From NCBI RefSeq assembly GCF_042652085.1, contig NZ_JBHSJF010000001.1:310001-374000 (forward strand): 64,000 nt of DNA, given 5' to 3'. Shown here one piece after another: positions 15,899-23,619 of the stretch. A program made the translations under genes and the position numbers. The DNA comes from Flaviflagellibacter deserti. GTDB lineage: Bacteria; Pseudomonadota; Alphaproteobacteria; Rhizobiales; Methylopilaceae. Every line of letters starts with the position of its first letter. Position 1 is the stretch's first letter. The notes under the pieces were generated by a model. That model made no database searches. It was not told the DNA's origin and saw nothing but the letters and a program-made list of their open reading frames with translations.

Positions 15899-16840
15899 AT
15901 GCCCGATACCGTTTCCGGTCCGCTTAGCCCCACGCGCTCATTCCAGGGATTGATTCTCGCGCTCCAGACCTTCTGGGCGGAGCGGGGCTGCGTCATCCTG
16001 CAGCCCTACGATATGGAAGTCGGCGCGGGCACGTTCCATCCGGCGACGACGTTGCGGGCCCTGGGTCCGAAGCGGTGGAACGCCGCCTATGTCCAGCCGT
16101 CGCGGCGGCCGAAGGACGGGCGCTACGGCGAGAACCCGAACCGGTTCCAGCACTATTACCAGTTCCAGGTCATCCTGAAGCCGAACCCGCCGAACCTGCA
16201 GGAGCTCTATCTCGAATCGCTCGCCGCGATCGGCATCGATTCGAAGCTGCACGACATCCGCTTCGTCGAGGACGACTGGGAGAGCCCGACGCTCGGCGCC
16301 TGGGGGCTCGGCTGGGAGTGCTGGTGCGACGGCATGGAAGTGTCGCAGTTCACCTATTTCCAGCAGGTCGCCGGCGTGGAATGCACTCCGGTGTCGGGCG
16401 AGCTGACCTACGGCCTCGAGCGACTGGCGATGTACCTGCAGGGCGTCGACAACGGTTTCGATTTGAATTTCAATGGCCTGGAAGGCGCCGATAAGGTCAC
16501 TTATGGCGACGTTTTCAAGCAGGCCGAGGAAGAATACTCCCGGCACAATTTCGAATACGCCGACACGGAAATGCTGATGCAGCACTTCCGCGACGCGGAA
16601 AAGGAATGCCGTTCACTGCTCGAAAAGGGCGCGGCCGCGGGCGAGTACGACAAGGTCCACAAATGTGTCCTGCCCGCCTACGACCAGTGCATCAAGGCGA
16701 GCCATCGCTTCAACCTGCTGGACGCACGCGGCGTGATCTCGGTCACCGAGCGTCAGAGCTACATCCTGCGGGTGCGTGAACTCGCGAAGGCGTGTGGCGA
16801 AGCCTGGCTGAGGACGGGTGAGGGCGGAGCCGCCGCGTGA
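15899..16840 (+). CDS. glyQ: glycyl-tRNA synthetase alpha subunit
   Basis: A 313-residue class II synthetase alpha subunit. The conserved blocks SFQGLILALQTFWAERGCVILQPYDMEVGAGT, YVQPSRRPKDGRYGENPNR and ELTYGLERLAMYLQ are all present. It pairs with the beta subunit encoded at 19165 to form the alpha2beta2 enzyme that charges tRNA-Gly. The ATG at 15899 is preferred; an ATG at 15842 would add 19 unconserved residues. The stop codon overlaps the start of the isochorismatase-like gene (TGATG), indicating translational coupling. Confidence 0.96.
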   Translation: MPDTVSGPLSPTRSFQGLILALQTFWAERGCVILQPYDMEVGAGTFHPATTLRALGPKRWNAAYVQPSRRPKDGRYGENPNRFQHYYQFQVILKPNPPNLQELYLESLAAIGIDSKLHDIRFVEDDWESPTLGAWGLGWECWCDGMEVSQFTYFQQVAGVECTPVSGELTYGLERLAMYLQGVDNGFDLNFNGLEGADKVTYGDVFKQAEEEYSRHNFEYADTEMLMQHFRDAEKECRSLLEKGAAAGEYDKVHKCVLPAYDQCIKASHRFNLLDARGVISVTERQSYILRVRELAKACGEAWLRTGEGGAAA

Positions 16841-17433
16841 TGCAGCCGAAGACGCTTTTGCAGCTCTCCAACTCAAATCCCGGCGCCGGCAGTCTGCTCG
16901 ACAGCGTGCTCGTCGTCGTCGATGCGCAGAACGAGTACGTCACCGGCCAGGTGCCGCTCGTCGGTGTCGATGCAGCACTCGACCGCATCGCCGAGTTGCT
17001 GGAGGCCGCGCGTTTCCTGCAAGCGCCGATCATCCATATCCAGCATGTCGGGCAGGCGGGAAAACTGTTCGACCCGGAGACGGACGGCTTCAAGTTCGCC
17101 GAGAGGGCGGCACCGGTCGGCGCTGAGTCGGTTGCGAAGAAGAAGCTGCCGAACGCCTTCGTCGACACTCATCTGCGCGACCGCATCGTCAACAAGGGTC
17201 GGAAATCGATCCTCCTCGCCGGTTTCATGACGCATTTGTGCATCTCGACGACGGCCCGTGTCGCGCTCGATTTCGGCATCCGGGCGACAGTGATTGCCGA
17301 TGCGACCGCGACCCGCGATCTGCCAGATCCGATGGGCGGACCGCCGATCCCGGCGGCCGAGGTTCAGCGCGCGAGTCTCGCCGCGCTGGCCGATCGCTTC
17401 GCCGCGATCGCCCTGACCAAGGATATCGCCTGA
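16840..17433 (+). CDS. isochorismatase-like cysteine hydrolase
   Basis: A 197-residue protein of the isochorismatase fold. The catalytic aspartate is in the first strand (LVVVDAQNEY), and the nucleophilic cysteine in AGFMTHLCISTTAR, which are the two hallmark positions; KKKLPNAF supplies the lysine region. Members hydrolyse isochorismate, nicotinamide, ureidoacrylate and other amides; the substrate is unknown. The ATG at 16840 shares one base with the glyQ stop, so expression should follow GlyRS alpha. The opposite-strand GGDEF gene begins its stop codon 3 nt after this gene ends. Confidence 0.88.
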   Translation: MQPKTLLQLSNSNPGAGSLLDSVLVVVDAQNEYVTGQVPLVGVDAALDRIAELLEAARFLQAPIIHIQHVGQAGKLFDPETDGFKFAERAAPVGAESVAKKKLPNAFVDTHLRDRIVNKGRKSILLAGFMTHLCISTTARVALDFGIRATVIADATATRDLPDPMGGPPIPAAEVQRASLAALADRFAAIALTKDIA

Positions 17434-17436
17434 GCG

Positions 17437-19029
17437 TCAGGCGCTCGCGAGCAGCGGCGTGCGGGAACTGACGAGCTTGCTCGCCTCGCCGGATGTGAGG
17501 CCGCGGCCAAACAGATCGCCTTGGCCCTCGATCAGGCCCTCGCTCTTCAGCTTGTCGCGCTGCTCGGACTGGCCGATGCCGCTGGCGCTGATCGCGATGC
17601 CGAGACCCTTGCCCATTCCGAGGATGGTCTTCACCACGACGGCGCTGTTCGGGTTCTGGTCGAGATCCTGGATGAAGCTGCGGTCGATCTTCAGCTTGTC
17701 GAAGTGCAAATCCCGCAGGTGCCAGATCGAGGCATAGCTCGTGCCGAAATCGGCGAGCGCCAGCTTGATCCCGGCCTCGCGCAGCGGCGCGAGCAGGCGG
17801 CGGCTTTCCTTCATGTTCCGCATCAGGGCGGCCTCGCCGATGGCGATTTCCAGCCGGGCAGGGCGGAAGCGCGTGTCGCCGAGAATGCCGAGGATACGCA
17901 GCGGCAGGCCGTGATCGCGCATCACAGCGTCGGCCAGACGGAACGAGAGGATCGTGGTGTCCGGCCAGGAGAGCGCGTCGAGGCAGGCGCGACGCAGGAG
18001 CTGGTCCGTCAGTTCGCGGATCAATCCGGAATCCTCGGCAACCGGCAGGAAGCGCTGCGAGCCGATCTCGCCGAGATAGGGATGCCGCCAGTGCGGCACG
18101 ACTTCGAAGCCCGTGATCTTGTTCGTCGTGAGATCGACGTTCGGCTGGTAGACCGGGACGATGCCGCTGGAGGCGAGCGCCTCGCGCAGTTCGGTCTCGA
18201 CGAAGGCGCGCTCGTGCATGCGCGCGTCCATCGCCTCCTCGAAGAAGGACAGGAAGGACGTGCCCTCAGCCTTGGCGCGATAGAGCGCGACGTCCGCCTT
18301 GCGGATCAGTTCGGCCCGATCGGTGCCGTCCTTCGGCGCGATCGCGACGCCGATGCCGGTGCCGACGCGATGCTCGCCGGTGCGAGTGCGGATCGGCTGG
18401 TCGAGCAACGCGATGATGCGGCGGCCGATGCTGGCGGCGGCGTTGGCGCCATCGATGTCCTTGGCGACGACCGCGAATTCATCGCCGCCGAGACGCGCGA
18501 TCTCTGCCTGGCCGGAGAGTTCGCGATTGAGCGCCTTGCCGATCTCGATCAGGAGCTCGTCGCCCGCCGGGTGGCCGTGGACGTCGTTGACCGCCTTAAA
18601 GGAGTTGAGGTCGAGCAGCATGACGGCGTGGACGTTGTCGCCGCGCGGCGGCTCCGCGAGTGCTGCATCGACCAGTTCCAGGAAGTTTCGGCGGTTCGGA
18701 AGGCCGGTCAGCGGATCATGAAAGGCGAGGTCCAGCGCATAGCGCTCGGCGGCCTCGCGGCGGCGGATTTCCAGCTTCTGCAGATAGAGGCGGCGGCCGG
18801 CGAAGGCGAGGAGGCTGACCACGAGCAGGCCGGTGATCAGCAGGATCTCCTCGATCTCCAACATGTCCTGAAGCGGAGACCGGTCGCGGAAATGTTGGAG
18901 CAGGTCGACTTCCAGGCCGACGAGTACGAGGGCGGTGAGCCCAGCAAAAACGAGGAATGCCATGACGATCATAAACACTCTTGAACTCAGCACCGTATTG
19001 AAGGTGGCAATGAAAGGTCGCTGAGGCAT
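17437..19029 (-). CDS. membrane GGDEF protein with degenerate EAL domain
   Basis: A 530-residue protein with two membrane helices (about 18-38 and 61-78), a GGDEF domain (RLGGDEF at 179-185) preceded by HDPLTGLPNRR, and a C-terminal EAL domain. The GGDEF site is intact, but the inhibitory RxxD I-site is absent (SGQA in its place). The EAL domain has lost key metal or catalytic residues: EAL reads EVV, the DDFGTGYSS motif reads ADFGTSYAS, and the AEGVE glutamate is missing (ASGIG). It is therefore predicted to make cyclic di-GMP and to bind rather than cleave it. The ATG at 19029 is chosen; a TTG at 19110 is possible. Confidence 0.9.
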   Translation of the reverse strand: MPQRPFIATFNTVLSSRVFMIVMAFLVFAGLTALVLVGLEVDLLQHFRDRSPLQDMLEIEEILLITGLLVVSLLAFAGRRLYLQKLEIRRREAAERYALDLAFHDPLTGLPNRRNFLELVDAALAEPPRGDNVHAVMLLDLNSFKAVNDVHGHPAGDELLIEIGKALNRELSGQAEIARLGGDEFAVVAKDIDGANAAASIGRRIIALLDQPIRTRTGEHRVGTGIGVAIAPKDGTDRAELIRKADVALYRAKAEGTSFLSFFEEAMDARMHERAFVETELREALASSGIVPVYQPNVDLTTNKITGFEVVPHWRHPYLGEIGSQRFLPVAEDSGLIRELTDQLLRRACLDALSWPDTTILSFRLADAVMRDHGLPLRILGILGDTRFRPARLEIAIGEAALMRNMKESRRLLAPLREAGIKLALADFGTSYASIWHLRDLHFDKLKIDRSFIQDLDQNPNSAVVVKTILGMGKGLGIAISASGIGQSEQRDKLKSEGLIEGQGDLFGRGLTSGEASKLVSSRTPLLASA

Positions 19030-19164
19030 TGCCTGAAATCCGTTCTCCCTCCACTGGTTACGGTCGAAACTCTGATAAACCGTGAACTTGCGGATCACGT
19101 TCGACCACAACCGCGCGGGTCTTCCGCTCGACAGGCCGCGCGACGCTCTGTATCCCTCCCGGCC

Positions 19165-21243
19165 ATGCCTGACCTTCTGCTCGAACTCCTCTCCGAAGAA
19201 ATCCCCGCCCGCATGCAGGCGCGCGCCGCCGACGACCTGAAAAAGCTCGTCACCGACGCGCTGGTCGAAGCCGGCCTGACCTATGAGGGTGCCAAGGCCT
19301 TTGCGACGCCACGCCGCCTGGCACTGACGGTGCAGGGACTGCCGGGCAGGGCGCCCGACCGCAAGGAAGAGCGCAAGGGCCCGCGCGTCGGCGCGCCGGA
19401 ACAGGCGCTCTCAGGCTTCCTGAAAGCCGCCGGTCTGTCGTCGATCAACCAGGCCAGGGTGCAGCACGACCCGAAGGGCGATTTCTACATCGCCATCACC
19501 GAGAAGCCGGGTCGTGCGACGCCCGAGATCGTCGCCGAGATTGTCCCCGCCACGATCCGCGCATTCCCCTGGCCGAAGAGCATGAAATGGGGTTCGGGAA
19601 CGCTCCGCTGGGTTCGGCCGCTGCAGAGCATCGTCTGCACGTTCGGCACTCATAACGAGGACCCCGAGATCGTGCCGTTCGACGTCGACGGCATCGCCTC
19701 CGGCAACGTCACGCAGGGTCATCGCTTCCTCGCCCCGGGCGAGATCACGGTGAAGCGCTTCGACGATTACGTGCCGTCGCTGGAGAAGGCGAAGATCGTC
19801 CTCGATCCCGAGCGCCGCCGGGAGATCATCCTCGCCGACGCGCGCGATCTGGCGCTCGCCAACGGCCTCGAACTGGTCGAGGACGAGGCGCTGCTGCACG
19901 AGGTCTCCGGCCTCGTCGAATGGCCGGTCGTACTGACGGGCGATTTCGACGAAAGCTTTCTCGACGTGCCGGACGAGGTCATCCGCACCACGATCCGCGC
20001 CAACCAGAAATGCTTCGTCCTCAAGAAGGGCGAGAGGCTGGCCAACAAGTTCATCTTGATCTCGAACATCGAGGCGTCGGATGGCGGCAAGGCGGTGGTC
20101 GCTGGCAATCAGCGTGTGGTTCGCGCGCGTCTGTCGGACGCGAAGTTCTTCTGGGAGACCGACAAGAAGGTCCCGCTGGAGGAGCGCGCGAAGAAGCTCG
20201 AAAGCATCGTCTTCCACGAAAAGCTCGGCACCCAGCATGAGCGCGTCGAGCGCATCGCCAAACTCGCCCGCGAGATCGCGCCGCTCGTCGGCGCCGATCC
20301 GGACAAGGCCGAACGCGCCGCGCGCCTGGCGAAAGCCGATCTCGTCACGGAGACGGTAGGTGAGTTCCCCGAAGTTCAGGGCCTAACTGGCCACAAGCTG
20401 GCGCTGCTGCAGGGCGAGGACGATTCCGTCGCCGCCGCGATCGAGGAGCATTACAAGCCGGCGGGCCTCGGCGACCGCGTGCCTACGCGGCCGGTGTCGA
20501 TCGCAGTCGCTCTGGCCGACAAGCTCGACACGCTGGTCGGCTTCTGGGCGATCGACGAGAAGCCGACCGGCTCCAAGGATCCTTTCGCGCTGCGCCGTGC
20601 AGCTCTCGGCGTGATCCGCATCGTTCTCGACAACGCACTTCGCGCAAACCTTCTGACGGTCATCGATCTCGTTCTCGACGGTTTCCTCAAGATCGATGCG
20701 AAAGCCGGCCTTTCGCCTGACCTCCTCGCTTTCTTCGCCGACCGCCTGAAAGTTCAGCTTCGCGAGCAAGGCGCGCGCCACGATCTCGTCGATGCCGTCT
20801 TCTCGCTCGGCAATCAGGACGATCTCGTCCTCATCGTCCGCCGCGTCGAGGCGCTGGCCGCCTTCCTCGGCACCGACGATGGCAAGAACCTCCTCGCCGG
20901 CTACAAGCGCGCCACAAACATCCTTCGTATCGAGGAGAAGAAGGACGGCGAGGGCGCGTTCGACGCCGCGCCGGATCCGAGCCTCGTCCGCGAGGTCGAG
21001 GAAAGCGATCTGATCGTCGCTCTGGAACGTGCCGAGACGGCCGCGCTCGACGCCGTCCACCGCGAGGCGTTCGAGGAAGCGATGCAGGCGCTGTCGGAGC
21101 TCCGCGCCCCGGTCGACGCCTTCTTCGACAAGGTGACGGTCAACGCCGACCAGCCGGCGCTGCGCCACAACAGGCTGAAGCTGCTGGCCAAGCTCCGCGC
21201 CGCAACCCGCGCCGTGGCGGACTTCTCGAAGATCGAGGGGTGA
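19165..21243 (+). CDS. glyS: glycyl-tRNA synthetase beta subunit
   Basis: A 692-residue beta subunit starting MPDLLLELLSEEIPARMQ, with the conserved WPKSMKWGSGTLRWVRPLQSI block, the HHGH/HD-derived core (FHEKLGTQHERVERI) and a C-terminal anticodon-binding ALP region (RAETAALDAVHREAFEEAMQAL). The length fits the family. It completes the two-subunit GlyRS with glyQ but is separated from it by an isochorismatase-like gene and an opposite-strand GGDEF gene. A 65-bp palindromic repeat starts three bases after the stop codon. Confidence 0.96.
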   Translation: MPDLLLELLSEEIPARMQARAADDLKKLVTDALVEAGLTYEGAKAFATPRRLALTVQGLPGRAPDRKEERKGPRVGAPEQALSGFLKAAGLSSINQARVQHDPKGDFYIAITEKPGRATPEIVAEIVPATIRAFPWPKSMKWGSGTLRWVRPLQSIVCTFGTHNEDPEIVPFDVDGIASGNVTQGHRFLAPGEITVKRFDDYVPSLEKAKIVLDPERRREIILADARDLALANGLELVEDEALLHEVSGLVEWPVVLTGDFDESFLDVPDEVIRTTIRANQKCFVLKKGERLANKFILISNIEASDGGKAVVAGNQRVVRARLSDAKFFWETDKKVPLEERAKKLESIVFHEKLGTQHERVERIAKLAREIAPLVGADPDKAERAARLAKADLVTETVGEFPEVQGLTGHKLALLQGEDDSVAAAIEEHYKPAGLGDRVPTRPVSIAVALADKLDTLVGFWAIDEKPTGSKDPFALRRAALGVIRIVLDNALRANLLTVIDLVLDGFLKIDAKAGLSPDLLAFFADRLKVQLREQGARHDLVDAVFSLGNQDDLVLIVRRVEALAAFLGTDDGKNLLAGYKRATNILRIEEKKDGEGAFDAAPDPSLVREVEESDLIVALERAETAALDAVHREAFEEAMQALSELRAPVDAFFDKVTVNADQPALRHNRLKLLAKLRAATRAVADFSKIEG

Positions 21244-21245
21244 TG

Positions 21246-21310
21246 CCTTCTCCCCTACGAGGGAGAAGGTCGACTCGTGATCGCAGATCACGAGCGGGTT
21301 GAGGGGGACG
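21246..21310 (+). repeat. 65-bp two-hairpin repeat, left copy of inverted pair flanking the DUF559 gene
   Basis: Hairpin 1 is CCTTCTCCC (21246-21254) with GGGAGAAGG (21261-21269). Hairpin 2 is CTCGTGATC (21274-21282) with GATCACGAG (21286-21294), loop GCA; a G-rich tail GAGGGGGACG ends the unit. It is 51/65 identical (hand count) to the reverse complement of 21675-21739. The DUF559 stop codon lies in hairpin 2. Confidence 0.85.
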
Positions 21311-21686
21311 TCTCGGCGGAATTCAGCGCTTCGAGCCTGCCGAGCAGATCGATCAGAACTCCCTCGCCATTCTGAAGAATATCGTTGTTCCAGTAGCGGA
21401 CGACTTCATATCCAGACAGACGAAACCAACGATCGCGGGCGTCCTCGGTCGCGGATTCGGCATGCTGACCGCCATCCGCTTCCAGAACGATCTTCGGTCG
21501 TTGGCAGATGAAGTCCGCGATGAACGGTCCGATCGGCATTTGCCGTCGAAACTTGAAACCGGCCAGCCTCCGATCGCGCAGCGGAAGCCATAGTTTCTGT
21601 TCGGCAAGGGTCGGCTCGCGCCGCATTTTCCTGGCGCGCTTGAGTGTTTTCGGTGGGCGCTGATCTTGTGGCACCGTCCCCCTCAT
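21288..21686 (-). CDS. DUF559-domain endonuclease-like protein (PD-(D/E)XK / Vsr-like)
   Basis: A 132-residue protein with the DUF559 signature: ARKMRREPTLAEQKLWLPLRDRRLAGFKFRRQMPIGPFIADF, then the IVLEADGGQH strand carrying the acidic/QxK-like nuclease residues, and VVRYWNNDILQN. DUF559 is related to very-short-patch repair endonucleases; biochemical activity of stand-alone copies is not established. Both gene ends lie in repeats: the ATG at 21686 is inside the right 65-bp repeat, and the last eight residues (TSPSTRS and stop) are encoded by the left one. The cassette fills the whole space between glyS and the chemoreceptor gene. There is no adjacent methylase. Confidence 0.85.
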   Translation of the reverse strand: MRGTVPQDQRPPKTLKRARKMRREPTLAEQKLWLPLRDRRLAGFKFRRQMPIGPFIADFICQRPKIVLEADGGQHAESATEDARDRWFRLSGYEVVRYWNNDILQNGEGVLIDLLGRLEALNSAETSPSTRS

Positions 21687-21739
21687 CCCGCTCGCTGCGT
21701 ATCGCAGCGAGTCGACCTTCTCCCTCGTCGGGGAGAAGG
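21675..21739 (-). repeat. 65-bp two-hairpin repeat, right copy of inverted pair flanking the DUF559 gene
   Basis: On the minus strand hairpin 1 is CCTTCTCCC/GGGAGAAGG and hairpin 2 is CTCGCTGCG/CGCAGCGAG with loop ATA. Compared with the left copy, five consecutive base pairs of hairpin 2 differ on both sides so that pairing is kept. Four bases after hairpin 2 lies the ATG of the DUF559 gene (position 54 of the unit; the left copy reads TTG there). Confidence 0.85.
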
Positions 21740-21754
21740 TCTCAGCGCCTCACA

Positions 21755-23440
21755 TCACGCCGCCCGAATGCCGCTGATGAAGCCGTCGATCGTGGTCTGA
21801 AGGCCGTTGGCATTGCGCGCCAGTTCGCGCGCCGCGGTCAGCACCTGTGATGCGCCGCTGCCGGCGGCTTCAGCGTGTTCGCGGACCTCGGCGAGGCTCG
21901 ACGTCACCGTGTCGGTGCCGTTCGCGGCCTCCGCGACGTTGCGGGCGATTTCCTGCGTCGCCGACTGCTGCTGCTGGACGGCGATCGAGACCGAGGCCGC
22001 CGCCTCGTGCATCTGCTCGATCGCGGCGCCGATCTCGCGGATCGTGTCGACGACCGCGGCCGTCGCCTGCTGCAGGTTCGCCACCTGTCCGGCGATTTCG
22101 TCGGTCGCCTTGGCGGTCTGTCCGGCGAGGCTCTTCACCTCCTGCGCGACGACCGCGAAGCCCCTGCCGGCCTCGCCCGCGCGAGCGGCCTCGATCGTGG
22201 CGTTGAGGGCGAGGAGGTTGGTCTGGCCGGCGATGTCGGTGATGAGACGGACGACGTCGTCGATCTTCTGGGCGCCATCGGCAAGCAGCTTCACATCGGA
22301 ATCGGTGCGGTGGACGCGCTCGACAGCCGCCTGGGCGAGGCGCGCGGTCTCGGACACGCGATGACCGATCTCCGACGCGCTGGAGGCCAGTTCCTCAGTC
22401 GCGCCAGCGACGGTCTGCACGTTCTCGGAGGTGTGGGACGCGGTGCCGGCCAGTGAGACCGTCTCGCGGCTCGTCGCGTCGGCCGAGGTCGACATGGTCG
22501 CGGCGGTCGCTTCGAGCTCGACAGCCGCCGCCGAGAGGGCGCCGATCATGTCGCCGACCTTCGAGGTGAAGCTGGTGGCGAGCTCCGCCATCATCTCTTT
22601 CTTCTCCGCCTCGGTCTCGGCCTCGCGGGCCTTGGCCTCGTTCTCAAGGCGCCTGGCCTCGATCAGGCCGTCCTTGAACACCTGCAGAGCGCGGGTCATC
22701 TGGCCGATCTCGTCGCGGCGGCTGGTGTCGCCGACTTCCGTATCGAGTTCGCCCTCGGCGAGCTTGTTCATCGCGTTCGTCAGCTGGTGGACCGGGCGGA
22801 TGATGCCGTAGCGGGCGACGAGCACGCTGACGAGTGCGCCGAGCAGGACACCGCCGAGCGCCGTCAGCGCCTGCAGCAGCATCGAGCGGTCGCCGGCCGC
22901 GAACGCCGCCTCGCGCTGGTCGTTGAGCGCCTTGGCCGAGTAGGTCGAGTATTCCTTGACCCGGTCGGTCACGGCCTTCTGCTGGTCGAGCGCCTTGTTG
23001 AGCGCGCCGATCATCGCCGTCTGGTTTGCCATGCCCGACGCCTTGGCGACCCGCAGCATCCACTGGATGGATTCGAAATAGGTGCCGAGCGAGTCGCGGA
23101 CGTTCTTGAGAAGCCCGATTTCGTTCGCGTCCGCCGTCGATTCGAGCTTGGGGAAGCGTGCCAGCATCTCGCCCATGCGCTTGTCGGCCTCGGTCTGGAA
23201 GTCCGCCGATTTGTCCGGGCGCGAAGCGAGTTGATAGGTCATGCGGCTGATCGCGATGATGTCTACGCGGAGGTCCATCGCCTCGCGTGCGGATTCTTCC
23301 TTCGTGCCGACGAGTCGCATCGCCTCCTGCGAGGCGATGATCTGACGGCTGCCGACGAGCGCGATCACGCCCGCGGTCACGCTCATGACCAGCACGACCG
23401 CAGCGATTTTCTTCAGAATGGAGATGTTTTTGAAAGTCAT
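21755..23440 (-). CDS. methyl-accepting chemotaxis protein (4HB-type)
   Basis: A 561-residue receptor: first membrane helix about 12-32, a helical periplasmic sensor domain (about 33-190), a second membrane helix (about 192-211), HAMP (about 213-265) and a long cytoplasmic signalling coiled coil with the hairpin tip IAGQTNLLALNATIEAARAGEAGRGFAVVAQEVKSLA. There is no C-terminal CheR/CheB-tethering pentapeptide; the protein ends GFISGIRAA. It controls CheA activity in response to an unknown ligand. It ends in the same IRAA/VRAA style as the second receptor at 62.3 kb and lies alone, without che genes. Confidence 0.94.
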   Translation of the reverse strand: MTFKNISILKKIAAVVLVMSVTAGVIALVGSRQIIASQEAMRLVGTKEESAREAMDLRVDIIAISRMTYQLASRPDKSADFQTEADKRMGEMLARFPKLESTADANEIGLLKNVRDSLGTYFESIQWMLRVAKASGMANQTAMIGALNKALDQQKAVTDRVKEYSTYSAKALNDQREAAFAAGDRSMLLQALTALGGVLLGALVSVLVARYGIIRPVHQLTNAMNKLAEGELDTEVGDTSRRDEIGQMTRALQVFKDGLIEARRLENEAKAREAETEAEKKEMMAELATSFTSKVGDMIGALSAAAVELEATAATMSTSADATSRETVSLAGTASHTSENVQTVAGATEELASSASEIGHRVSETARLAQAAVERVHRTDSDVKLLADGAQKIDDVVRLITDIAGQTNLLALNATIEAARAGEAGRGFAVVAQEVKSLAGQTAKATDEIAGQVANLQQATAAVVDTIREIGAAIEQMHEAAASVSIAVQQQQSATQEIARNVAEAANGTDTVTSSLAEVREHAEAAGSGASQVLTAARELARNANGLQTTIDGFISGIRAA

Positions 23441-23574
23441 CGTCCCGACCCCTTTGACCTTCGAGGAGACGCCATTCCCGCCAGGCGCCTGATGTCGCTG
23501 GGCAAGCTATCGAATTGTGCTGAATCAAGAGTGAAGTCGGGTGCTCGGTTCACGAAATCGTTTTGCTCTTTCGA

Positions 23575-23602
23575 TTGCAGAACAAATAAAGAACATTATA
23601 AG
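23575..23602 (+). promoter_or_regulatory. SOS promoter with LexA box GAAC-N7-GAAC before the radical SAM/UdgX operon
   Basis: GAAC at 23580-23583 and 23591-23594 with seven bases between form a perfect alphaproteobacterial LexA operator. It lies between a -35-like TTGCAG (23575-23580) and a -10-like TATAAG (23597-23602, 16-nt spacer), 25 nt before the ATG at 23620. LexA bound here would occlude the promoter until DNA damage. Confidence 0.75.
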
Positions 23603-23619
23603 CCATCGACGAGGGTTCG

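Noticed and set aside
17521..18984. 487-codon open frame opposite the GGDEF/EAL gene
   Set aside because: The product is compositionally biased and family-less; the GGDEF motif on the other strand decides.
21288..21686. DUF559 gene as part of a restriction-modification or Vsr mismatch repair system
   Set aside because: No DNA methyltransferase, mismatch-repair or restriction gene lies next to it; the relation to the flanking repeats is the stronger signal.
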